Source: Polyangiaceae bacterium (lineage in GTDB: Bacteria > Myxococcota_A > Polyangia > Polyangiales > Polyangiaceae). Taken from it: a DNA stretch of 54,423 nucleotides. Positions 20,040-27,771 of the stretch are shown here, piece after piece (positions within the stretch are counted from its first letter, which is position 1; the number at the start of each line of letters is the position of its first letter). The stretch lies in NCBI GenBank assembly GCA_020849655.1, contig JADLFU010000143.1, positions 1 to 54,423 on the forward strand. Direction: 5' to 3'. Below the pieces are notes generated by a model. That model worked only from the letters and a program-made list of their open reading frames with translations. It ran no database searches and was not told the origin of the DNA. The translations under genes and the position numbers were made by a program.

Positions 20040-21109
20040 CGCGGCGCCTCCCGCGACGACAGCGGCAGGAGCGAGGCGACCGCGGGCGCGCTCGAGAGGG
20101 TCTCGGGCAGCCGCGCGCGGGTGCCGCGGTACACGGCCTCGAGCAGGCCGCGTCGGCTCCGCGCGCTGCCCGGGTGGTTCAAGAAGAGCGGGGTCTCCTC
20201 GGGCCGCGGGGCGATCACGACGATCCGCGACGCGGCCTCCCCGAGCAGGCCGAGGCGCTCGTCGAACCGGCGCGCCGCGGCGATGCGCGAGGCCTGCTCG
20301 TGGATCCAGATGAGCCCCTTGTCGCGCAGGCTGTGGCGCGGACCGTGCCCCGTCGGCACCGCGCCGGGCGCGCGGATCGTCACGAGCGGGTTCACGACGA
20401 TGACGGCGTCGACGCCCTCCGCGAGCGCGACGTCGACGTGCGCGACGGCGCCCACCGAGCCGGACAGGTAGTGACGATCTCCGATGCGCACGGGGGAGTA
20501 GAAGGGCGGCGTCGCCATCGACGCCGCGCAGGCGCGCGCGACCGGCACGTCGGGGGCGCCCGGGGCCCCGAACACGACGCGCTCGCCCGAGTCGAGATCG
20601 TACGCGGGCACGCGCAGCGCGCGCGGCATCGCGCGGAATTGGTTCGGGACGTCGCGGCGAAAGAACGCCTCCTCGAGCAGGTGCTCGAACGCGTCGAGCG
20701 TGAAGACGCCGGCCGGCAGCGAGTCGTTGAACCTGTCGAGCTGCTCCAGGAGATCGCCGCGCTCGGGCGGGCGCGACGCGAGCGCCAGCGCGCCCGCGCG
20801 GATGGCCGACAGCGCGCTCGTGATCGTGCGGCGCCACTCGTCGAGATCCATCTTCAGCAGGTGGCCCCGCTGGAGCGGGAAGTAGTCGTCCGCGGGATCG
20901 AGGAAGGTGCGGTAGAGCCGCTGCACGCTCGCGCCGCCCGCGAGCGCCGCCGCGATGGGCGCTCCGGCGCCGACGCCGACGTAGGCCGCGCACCCGCTCG
21001 CAGAGAAGCCGTCGACGGCGTCCTCGAGCGCGGCGAGCGCGGCGATCTGGTACATCGCGCCGGTCAGGCCGCCGCCGGTCAGACAGAGTGCGATTCGGGG
21101 GGACGTCAC
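20036..21109 (-). CDS. Patatin-like protein with both catalytic residues replaced
   Basis: 357 residues from GTG 21109 (another GTG at 21127 is possible). The oxyanion-hole motif is intact (LTGGGLTGAMYQIAALAAL), but where patatins have GxSxG the sequence is GVGAGAP, with Gly in place of the nucleophile Ser. Where the catalytic Asp should be (DGG/DGA) it reads YLSGSVGAVAHVDVAL. Later strands (VDAVIVVNPLV) follow the family. It is therefore expected to lack phospholipase activity and may bind lipid or acyl-CoA, or regulate. It begins 54 bases after boxD on the same strand and overlaps the chromo-barrel lipoprotein gene, so it is probably part of the box transcript. Confidence 0.8.
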   Translation of the reverse strand: MTSPRIALCLTGGGLTGAMYQIAALAALEDAVDGFSASGCAAYVGVGAGAPIAAALAGGASVQRLYRTFLDPADDYFPLQRGHLLKMDLDEWRRTITSALSAIRAGALALASRPPERGDLLEQLDRFNDSLPAGVFTLDAFEHLLEEAFFRRDVPNQFRAMPRALRVPAYDLDSGERVVFGAPGAPDVPVARACAASMATPPFYSPVRIGDRHYLSGSVGAVAHVDVALAEGVDAVIVVNPLVTIRAPGAVPTGHGPRHSLRDKGLIWIHEQASRIAAARRFDERLGLLGEAASRIVVIAPRPEETPLFLNHPGSARSRRGLLEAVYRGTRARLPETLSSAPAVASLLPLSSREAPR

Positions 21110-21163
21110 GCGGCCCCGTCTTCGCACATTCCCGGCCGCGACGCCCTAGCCGACGCGCGAAGC

Positions 21164-22738
21164 TCACACCCGCTTCGCGCCGGCGACGAGGCCGTCGACC
21201 AGCGGGCCGTAGCCCTGGATCGCCGTCCGCTGCAGGTACAGCGACAGCCCGCGGAGGCCGCCCAGCTCCTCGCCGCCGCCCGCGCGACCGGGGCCGCCGT
21301 GCACCATCTGAGGCAGCACGGTGCCGGGGCCGAGCGACGCGCCCGCCATCTTGGCCGAGCCGATGTACACGCGGCCGTGGTGCGGGGCGAGCCCGAGCGC
21401 GGCGGCCTTCGCCCACGCCTTGTCGTCGGTGTAGACGCTGGTGACGAGCCCGCCCTGCCCGAGGCGCACAATCCCAACAGCGTCCGCGGCGGTGCCGTCG
21501 TACGGCATCAGCGTCGTCGAGGGCCCGAACACCTCGTGGTCGTGCACGGCGCCGGCCGCGCGCGCGGCCTTCGCGAGCAGCAGCGTGGGCGCGACGAAGA
21601 AGCCCCGGTCGCCGAGCGCCGCGTCGAGCTTCGGGCGCGACGAGCCCCCGACGACGACCTCGACGCTCCCGGCCGAGGCGAGCTTGTCGATGCCCGCGCG
21701 GACGTCGCGCAGCTGGTCGCGCGTCGCGACGGGCCCGGTCTGCGTCGTGTCGCTCGAGGGATCGCCGACGACGATCGACGACAGCCGGTCGGCGAGATCC
21801 TCGCGCACCGCGCCGAGCATCGCGGCCGGCACGAGCACGCGGCGGATGGCGGTGCACTTCTGCCCCGCCTTCTGCGTCGCGTCGCGCACCACGTCGGCGA
21901 GGAAGAGCTCGTACGTCTCGCTGCCGCGCGTGACGTCGGGCCCGAGCACGGCCGCGTTCAGGCTGTCGGCCTCGACGTTCACGCGCACGGCCATCGAGAG
22001 CATGTTGTCGCCGCCGCGCAGCTTCGTCCCTGTCGCGCTGCCGCCCGTGAACGCGAGCGCGTCCTGCGGCCCGAGGCGAGCCAGCAGATCGCCCGCGGAG
22101 CCCACGAGCAGCGACAGCGCACCCGGCGGCAGGATCTTCGCCTCGTCGAGGCGCTCGACGAGCCGCGCCGTCATCCAGGCGGTCGCCGTGGCCGGCTTCG
22201 CGATCACCGGCACCCCGGCGAGCCAGGCGCCCGCGAGCTTCTCCGCGAGCCCCCACGCGGGGAAATTGAAGGCGTTGACGTGCACCGCGACGCCCTCGCG
22301 CGGCACGAGCACGTGCTGGCCGCTCAGCCTGGACGAGCGCCCGAACGCGATCGGCTCGCCCTCGGCGAAGTAGCTCGCGTCGCCGAGCTCCTTGCCGAGA
22401 TCCGCGTAGGCCATCAGCGTGCCCGACGCGCCGTCGACGTCGAACTTCGCGTCGCCGCGCGTGTTGCCGGCGTTCGCGATGCCGATCTCGATCAGCTCCT
22501 CGCGCGCCGCGTGGACCGCCTTGCTGGCCGCCCGCAAGAGCTCGCCGCGCTCGGCGAACGTCATCGCGCGGAGCGCCGGGCCGCCGCGCTCGGTCGCGAA
22601 CGCGAGCGCCTCGCCCATGTCGATCCCCGCCGTGCTCGCCTCGGCGACGGGCTCCTCGGTCGTGGGGTTCACGAGCGCGGCGTGCGCGCCCTGCCCCTCG
22701 ACCCACCGCCCGCCGACGAGGCTCTTCAGGCGCAGCAT
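21164..22738 (-). CDS. boxD: 3,4-dehydroadipyl-CoA semialdehyde dehydrogenase
   Basis: 524 residues, aldehyde dehydrogenase superfamily close to the N-terminal half of PaaZ. It oxidises the ring-cleaved semialdehyde of the box pathway to the free acid. NVHVNAFNFP-type segment (AVHVNAFNFPAWGLAEKLAGAWLAGVPVIAKPATATAW is the region), FTGGSATGTKL, the NVEADSLNAAVLGPD segment with catalytic Glu, and KAGQKCTAIRRVLVP with the catalytic Cys are present. The ATG start at 22738 shares a base with the boxB stop (TGATG). Placement directly after boxC-boxB supports BoxD over other aldehyde dehydrogenases. Confidence 0.9.
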   Translation of the reverse strand: MLRLKSLVGGRWVEGQGAHAALVNPTTEEPVAEASTAGIDMGEALAFATERGGPALRAMTFAERGELLRAASKAVHAAREELIEIGIANAGNTRGDAKFDVDGASGTLMAYADLGKELGDASYFAEGEPIAFGRSSRLSGQHVLVPREGVAVHVNAFNFPAWGLAEKLAGAWLAGVPVIAKPATATAWMTARLVERLDEAKILPPGALSLLVGSAGDLLARLGPQDALAFTGGSATGTKLRGGDNMLSMAVRVNVEADSLNAAVLGPDVTRGSETYELFLADVVRDATQKAGQKCTAIRRVLVPAAMLGAVREDLADRLSSIVVGDPSSDTTQTGPVATRDQLRDVRAGIDKLASAGSVEVVVGGSSRPKLDAALGDRGFFVAPTLLLAKAARAAGAVHDHEVFGPSTTLMPYDGTAADAVGIVRLGQGGLVTSVYTDDKAWAKAAALGLAPHHGRVYIGSAKMAGASLGPGTVLPQMVHGGPGRAGGGEELGGLRGLSLYLQRTAIQGYGPLVDGLVAGAKRV

Positions 22739-24174
22739 CACGCCACCCCCCGCCGGACGCGGTCGACGCCCTCGCCCTTCACGTACTCGAACTCGAGCGG
22801 CGTGCCCTCCACGCCCTTCGCCGGCGGCGAGATCCAGTGCGCGCACGCGCCGGGCTCGACCGCGGGCTTCATCAGGCTCTTCACGTACGCGCGGTCCTCC
22901 GCCGTCGGCAGCCACTCCCCGCGGCGCGCCTCGAGCTGCTCCTTCGTGATGAGCCGCCCGGCGGGATCGAAGGCGAGCCCGGCGTAGATGCCCATCGATC
23001 GGTTGAACTTGCGATCGGGCAGCGACAGCTCGAACGTGACCCCCTCCGCGGCGAGGGTGCGGTTCCACTTGCGGACCGCGCGCTCGCAGTCGGCGACGTA
23101 CTCGTCGCGCAGCACCTCGTTGATGGCGTTGCGGAGCGCGACCTCCTGCTTCTTCACGGCGCCGTCCTCGACCACGTCCATCAGGTAGACGTCCTTGAGC
23201 GCCGTGTGCTCGGCCTGCTTCTCCTCCTTGTAGCGGCCCTTCAGCCCGGTGCCGAAGAAGTCGGCCGCGTTGTTCGAGATCTCGCCGCCGAACAGCTCGA
23301 CCGCGCTCGAGAACCAGAAGTTGATGTACTTCTGCAGCGTCGGGAGATCGACGCCGCCCTGCGCGCGCGCGTCGCCGTTCGGGTCGAGCTTCGTCAGCTG
23401 GGCCGAGCGCCTGGCGACGCGGTCGAGGCCCGTCTCGCCGACGAACAGGTGGAACGCCTCCTCGGTGAGCATGAACCGCGTCGCCCTGGACAGCGGATCG
23501 AAGCCCGACTCGGCGAGCGACGCGAGCTGGTACTTGCCGTCGCGGTCGGTGAACATCGTGAAGCAGAAGAACGAGAGCCAGTCGCTCGTGTCCTCGTTGA
23601 ACGTCGACAGGATGCGAGGCTTGTCAGGATTGCCGGAGCGCCGCAGCAGCAGCTGCTCGGCCTCCTCGCGGCCGTCTCGCCCGAAGAACTGGTGGAGCAG
23701 GTGCACCATCGCCCACAGGTGCCGCCCCTCCTCGACGTTGACCTGGAACAGGTTGCGCAGATCGTACAGCGACGGCGCGCTCTTCCCGAGGTGCCGCTGC
23801 TGCTCCACGCTCGCGGGCTCGGTGTCGGCCTGCGTGACGATGATGCGCCGCAGGATGTTGCGCAGCTCGCCCGGCACGTCCTGCCAGACGGCCTCGCCGA
23901 TGTGATCGCCGAACCCGATGGTGCGGTCCTGCTCGGGCGGGGCGAGGAAAATGCCCCACCGGTAGTCGGGCATCTTCACGTAGTCGTAGTGCGCCCAGCC
24001 CGACGGATCGACGCTGATGGCCGTGCGCAGGTAGACCTGATCCTCCTGGAACCCGGCGGGGCCCATGTCGTTCCACCAGCTGATGAAGTCGGGCTGCCAG
24101 GTCTCGAGCGCGCGCATCAGGCGCTTGTCGGAGGAGAGGCTGACGTTGTTCGGGATCTTGTCGTCGAGGGACAT
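22738..24174 (-). CDS. boxB: Benzoyl-CoA 2,3-epoxidase, oxygenase subunit
   Basis: 478 residues. BoxB is the di-iron component that epoxidises benzoyl-CoA using O2 and electrons from BoxA. The start SLDDKIPNNVSLSSDKRL, WNDMGPAGFQEDQVYLRTAI, the helical region NVEEGRHLWAMVHLLHQFFG with iron-ligand Glu/His (EExxH type), FMLTEEAFHLFVGETGL with the second Glu/His set, and the C-terminus match the family along its full length. ATG 24174 follows boxC by 20 bases. The reductase gene boxA is not in the window. Confidence 0.95.
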   Translation of the reverse strand: MSLDDKIPNNVSLSSDKRLMRALETWQPDFISWWNDMGPAGFQEDQVYLRTAISVDPSGWAHYDYVKMPDYRWGIFLAPPEQDRTIGFGDHIGEAVWQDVPGELRNILRRIIVTQADTEPASVEQQRHLGKSAPSLYDLRNLFQVNVEEGRHLWAMVHLLHQFFGRDGREEAEQLLLRRSGNPDKPRILSTFNEDTSDWLSFFCFTMFTDRDGKYQLASLAESGFDPLSRATRFMLTEEAFHLFVGETGLDRVARRSAQLTKLDPNGDARAQGGVDLPTLQKYINFWFSSAVELFGGEISNNAADFFGTGLKGRYKEEKQAEHTALKDVYLMDVVEDGAVKKQEVALRNAINEVLRDEYVADCERAVRKWNRTLAAEGVTFELSLPDRKFNRSMGIYAGLAFDPAGRLITKEQLEARRGEWLPTAEDRAYVKSLMKPAVEPGACAHWISPPAKGVEGTPLEFEYVKGEGVDRVRRGVA

Positions 24175-24194
24175 GCGGGGCTCCAGGGCGTGGT

Positions 24195-25832
24195 TCAGCA
24201 GCGGCGGGTGTCGAACACGGGGCGGGTGGGCTTGCCGTACAGCGAGAGCGCGCCGGTCTCGCCGACGGCGTTCGGGCGCTGGAAGATCCAGTTCTGCCAG
24301 GCGGACAGGCGCCCGAAGATCTTCGTGTCGCAGCTCTCCGGGCCCGCGAAGCGCAGCGACGCTTCCATGCCCGTGAGCGCGTCGGGCGACAGGCTCACGC
24401 GCTCCTCGACGGCGACGCGCAGCTCGTCGTCCCAGTCGAGATCGTCGGGCGCGAGGGTCACCAACCCGGCCTCGTCGGCGGCCTCGGTGTCGAGCGGCGC
24501 GCGCTGCTGGAGGAGGCGCGTCGCGCGCGACGGATCGGCGAGGAACCGGCTGTGCAGGCGGGACTGGCCGCTCGACATCGGGTGCGCGCCCGCGTTCGCG
24601 GACGAGACGGCGACGTGCACCGGGCGAGCCGGATCGGCCAGCATGTAGACGCGGTCGCTCGCGAGCGCGAGCTCGAGCAGGACGCCCGCGAAGCAGCTGC
24701 CCGGCTCGACGACGGCGAAGAGGCTCTTCGCGCTCGTCTCGACGCGGCGGAGCACCCGCGACTGCAGCGCGAGGATCTCGTTCGCCAGCCAGTGATCCTT
24801 CGACGCCGCGAGCCCCTCGTCGCTCTCGCGGACGACCTCGAGATCGCCCTCGGTCTTCAGGATCAAGAGGCCGACCGACAGGTGGTGGAACCGCAGGCGC
24901 AGGATGGCGTCGTCGAGCTCGCGGAACGCGCGGAGCGACCACTGCGACGATCCCGCCGCCTGGATCTGCTCGCCCGTCCTCGGCTGCGGGCCGCTCGGCC
25001 CCCGGACGGTGACGGTGGCGGTGCGCTGCTTCTCGTCGATCCTGGCCGACACCCACGTGTACTCGAGCGACCCCTCGCCGACCCTCGGAGACAGCGGCTC
25101 GAGCTCCACGCCGGGCCCCCCCTTCGCGGGCGACGCCGCGGCGAGCCTCTTCGCGCGCTCGGCGACCGCGGCGTCGAAGCGGCTGCGCGGCGCGAGGGCG
25201 TCGACGAGACCCCACTCGACCGCCCGCTTGCCCTTGATGCCCTCCGCGACCGTGCAGAACACGTCGGCGCGATCGCGGCGCACCTTGCGCTTGTCGACGA
25301 CCCGCGTGAGCCCGCCGGTGCCCGGCAGGACGCCGAGCAGCGGCACCTCCGGGAGCGACACGGCGCTGTTGCCGTCGTCCACGAGCACGATGTCGTCGCA
25401 CGCGAGCGCGAGCTCGTACCCGCCGCCCGCCGTCGTGCCGTTGAGGGCGGCGACGAACCTGAGGCCCGAGCGCGCGCTCGCGTCCTCGATCGAGAGGCGC
25501 GTCTCGTTCGTGAACTTGCAGAAGTTGACCTTCCACGCGTGCGTCGACGCGCCGAGCATCGTGATGTTCGCGCCGGCGCAGAACACCTTCGGGTTGTCGC
25601 TCGTCACGACGCACGCGCGGACCTCGGGGTGCTCGAAGCGCAGGCGCGTGAGCGCGTCGGCGAGCTCGATGTCGACGCCGAGATCGTAGCTGTTCAGCTT
25701 CAGCACGTAGCCGGGGACGAGCCCGCCCTCCTCGTCCACCGCCATCGCGAGGCGCGCGACGTCGCCGTCGAACGTGAGCCTCCAGTGGCGGTACCGATCC
25801 GGGTGCGTCTCGAACGTGAACGTCGCCGTCAT
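24195..25832 (-). CDS. boxC: 2,3-epoxybenzoyl-CoA dihydrolase
   Basis: 545 residues, enoyl-CoA hydratase superfamily, larger than ordinary crotonases as expected for BoxC. It hydrolytically opens the epoxidised ring to 3,4-dehydroadipyl-CoA semialdehyde and formate. Crotonase features are FCAGANITMLGAS (oxyanion hole), NGTTAGGGYELALACD and SLPEVPLLGVLPGTGGLTRVVDKR. A second crotonase-like half follows (SCFAGVLLELALASDRVYML). ATG 25832 is chosen because the open frame upstream reads through the operator region to 25922. First gene of the box operon. The formate released could be used by Fhs encoded 10 kb away (inference). Confidence 0.95.
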   Translation of the reverse strand: MTATFTFETHPDRYRHWRLTFDGDVARLAMAVDEEGGLVPGYVLKLNSYDLGVDIELADALTRLRFEHPEVRACVVTSDNPKVFCAGANITMLGASTHAWKVNFCKFTNETRLSIEDASARSGLRFVAALNGTTAGGGYELALACDDIVLVDDGNSAVSLPEVPLLGVLPGTGGLTRVVDKRKVRRDRADVFCTVAEGIKGKRAVEWGLVDALAPRSRFDAAVAERAKRLAAASPAKGGPGVELEPLSPRVGEGSLEYTWVSARIDEKQRTATVTVRGPSGPQPRTGEQIQAAGSSQWSLRAFRELDDAILRLRFHHLSVGLLILKTEGDLEVVRESDEGLAASKDHWLANEILALQSRVLRRVETSAKSLFAVVEPGSCFAGVLLELALASDRVYMLADPARPVHVAVSSANAGAHPMSSGQSRLHSRFLADPSRATRLLQQRAPLDTEAADEAGLVTLAPDDLDWDDELRVAVEERVSLSPDALTGMEASLRFAGPESCDTKIFGRLSAWQNWIFQRPNAVGETGALSLYGKPTRPVFDTRRC

Positions 25833-25868
25833 GGGGGCTCGTCTACCGAACCCCTTGCGCGTCATCAA

Positions 25869-25923
25869 GCAATATATTGCACAACTTTCGCTGGCGCTCC
25901 CTTGGTACGCAATATAATGCACA
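25869..25923. promoter_or_regulatory. Two palindromic operators between boxC and boxR (predicted BoxR sites)
   Basis: GCAATATATTGCACA (25869-25883) and GCAATATAATGCACA (25909-25923) are near-identical 15-mers 40 bases apart, start to start. Each has a GCAATAT/ATATTGC-type palindrome and a TGCA core, like the TGCA-containing operators known for BzdR/BoxR. They are the only AT-rich DNA in the neighbourhood. Possible -10 elements lie inside both: TATATT for boxC (minus strand, 25876-25871) and TATAAT for boxR (25913-25918, plus strand). Binding would therefore block both promoters. TATAAT ends nine bases before the boxR start, so boxR mRNA may be leaderless. Confidence 0.75.
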
Positions 25924-25927
25924 TCGG

Positions 25928-26827
25928 ATGCAAGACCGCCTGCTGGTGGACGTCGGGCGCCGCGTGCGCGAGCTGCGCGCGGGGGCCGGGCTCACGCAGG
26001 CCGCGCTCGCCGACCGCACGGGGCTGAGCCTGCGGTTCCTCGGGCAGATCGAGGCGGGCGCAGGCAACGTGTCGCTGGAGCGGCTGGCGGCGGTCGCGCG
26101 CGCGCTCGGCGTCAGCGTCGGCGCGCTCGTGGGCGGCACGTCCGACGACGACGATCCGGCCGTCGCGCTCGCGCGCGAGGTGCTCCAGGGGCGCACGGCA
26201 GGAGAGGCCCGCGAGCTGTTGCGCCTGGCCCGGGCGCTCGGCGGCGCGGCGGGCGGGCGCCGCGGGGGCCGCGTGGCGCTGCTCGGGATCCGAGGCGCGG
26301 GCAAGAGCGCCGTCGGGGCGCGGCTCGCGCGGGCGCGCGGCGTCCCGTTCGTCGAGCTCGACGGCCTCGTGGAGGAGCAGGCCGGGATGCCGCTCGCTGC
26401 GATCTTCGAGGTGCACGGCGAGGCCTATTTTCACGACACCGAGCGCCAGGCGCTCGCCCGGCTGCTCGCGGACGACGGCGATTTCGTCGTCGCGACGGGC
26501 GGCTCGCTCGTCACCCAGCCGGAGCTCTACGAGGCGCTCGCGCGCGCCTGCGTGACGGTCTGGCTGAAGGCGACGCCGGAGGACCACTGGCGCCGGGTCG
26601 TCGCCCAGGGCGACGCGCGCCCGATGCGCGAGAACCCCCGCGCGATGGACCAGCTGCGCTCGCTGTGGTCCCAGCGCGCGCCGCTCTACGCGGCGGCGGA
26701 CGTGGTGGTCGACACGACGGGCGCGTCACCGGCCGCCGTCGCGCGCGCGGTCGCGGCGCGGCTCCCCTCGCCCACGCCGAGAGCGCGCGCAGCCCCCCGG
26801 CGAGGAGGCCGACCGCGCGAGCGCTGA
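25928..26827 (+). CDS. boxR: XRE-family transcriptional regulator with shikimate-kinase-like domain
   Basis: 299 residues from ATG 25928; the open frame goes further up but through the operators. Residues 1-65 are an XRE helix-turn-helix (LRAGAGLTQAALADRTGLSLRFLGQIEAGAGNVSLERL). Residues about 115-290 are a shikimate-kinase-like domain with P-loop GIRGAGKSAVGARLA, FVELDGLVEEQAGMPLAAIFEVHGEAYF and VVATGGSLV. This fusion is the hallmark of BoxR/BzdR, which sense benzoyl-CoA and repress the benzoate genes. Divergent to boxC with two operators between them. It should also repress itself. Confidence 0.93.
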   Translation: MQDRLLVDVGRRVRELRAGAGLTQAALADRTGLSLRFLGQIEAGAGNVSLERLAAVARALGVSVGALVGGTSDDDDPAVALAREVLQGRTAGEARELLRLARALGGAAGGRRGGRVALLGIRGAGKSAVGARLARARGVPFVELDGLVEEQAGMPLAAIFEVHGEAYFHDTERQALARLLADDGDFVVATGGSLVTQPELYEALARACVTVWLKATPEDHWRRVVAQGDARPMRENPRAMDQLRSLWSQRAPLYAAADVVVDTTGASPAAVARAVAARLPSPTPRARAAPRRGGRPRER

Positions 26828-26974
26828 CGGATCAGCGTGGATTTCGGGAGCCCGAACCGCGAGTGCCGGAGTCCGAATCGGAAGTCGAGCCGGATTGGGC
26901 TCAAACCGCGCGCAGGCGTGGCCGTGCCACGTCGAGCACGGGTTCACCCGAGGCGGCCGAAACCCATGCTGAGC

Positions 26975-27739
26975 TCAGTACGCCTCGATGACGATCGCGG
27001 TGATGTTGTCGCGACCGCCGCGCGAGTTCGCGAGATCCATCAGCGTGAGCGGGGTGTCCTCGGAGGGGGCGCGCAGCAGCGCGGGGATCTCCTCCTGCCG
27101 CAGGTACCCGTGGAGGCCGTCGCTGCAGAGCAGGTAGCAGTCTCCCGCCACGAGCTCGACGATCCCGGTGTCGACCTGCACGTAGTCGCGGTTGCCGACG
27201 GCGCGCGTGATGACGTTGCGGTGCGGCGAGCGGTCGGCCTCCTCCTGCGTGATGAGGCCCTGCTTCAGCTGCCAGCCGACGAGGGTGTGATCCTCCGTGA
27301 TCTGCGAGACCTCGTCGCCGCGGACGCGGTAGATGCGGCTGTCGCCCACCTGGCCGAAGATCGCGTAGTGGCCGAGCATGATCAGGCTCGTGATGGTCGT
27401 GCCCATGCCGGACTTGTTGCGATCGAGCTCGGCCATCGCGAACACGATGTACGTCGCGGCCTGGATGGCGCCCTCGGCCATGCGGCACGCGGCGCGCACG
27501 CGGTCGTCGGTCGCCGGGCCGCGCAGCTCGGGCATCGACGCGAGCCCCTTCTTCACCATCCCGTAGATCGTCTCGACGGCCTCCTGGCTCGCGACCTCGC
27601 CGGCGGCGTGCCCGCCCATCCCGTCGGCGACGACGTAGAGGCCGAGCCCGTCGTCGGCGAGGAAGGCGTCCTGGTTGGTCGAGCGGCGACGGCCCACGTG
27701 CGTAGCCGCGAACGACCGGGCGCGGAGGGGTTCTCCCAT
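26975..27739 (-). CDS. PP2C-family serine/threonine phosphatase
   Basis: 254 residues, one compact PP2C catalytic domain with the metal-binding aspartates in STNQDAF, VVADGMGGHAAGEVAS, VGDSRIYRVRG, SDGLHGYL and GGRDNITAIVIEAY. Stp1-type, metal-dependent, probably reversing kinase signalling in the cytoplasm. It lies 32 bases after the PPDK-like lipoprotein gene on the same strand, so the two may share a transcript. The 147-base gap to boxR (26828-26974) contains nothing recognised beyond a small CGTGGC-CGT-GCCACG hairpin. Confidence 0.93.
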   Translation of the reverse strand: MGEPLRARSFAATHVGRRRSTNQDAFLADDGLGLYVVADGMGGHAAGEVASQEAVETIYGMVKKGLASMPELRGPATDDRVRAACRMAEGAIQAATYIVFAMAELDRNKSGMGTTITSLIMLGHYAIFGQVGDSRIYRVRGDEVSQITEDHTLVGWQLKQGLITQEEADRSPHRNVITRAVGNRDYVQVDTGIVELVAGDCYLLCSDGLHGYLRQEEIPALLRAPSEDTPLTLMDLANSRGGRDNITAIVIEAY

Positions 27740-27771
27740 GTACGAACGCCGATCCTACACGGTTCCCGGCG

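Noticed and set aside
19572-22706. A 1044-residue open frame on the minus strand
   Set aside because: Only its last 155 codons (the chromo-barrel lipoprotein) are protein-like; the rest is an out-of-frame shadow of boxD and the patatin-like gene.
20174-22987. A 937-residue plus-strand open frame
   Set aside because: Antisense to boxD, boxB and the patatin-like gene, with Arg/Ala/His-rich composition typical of high-GC shadows.
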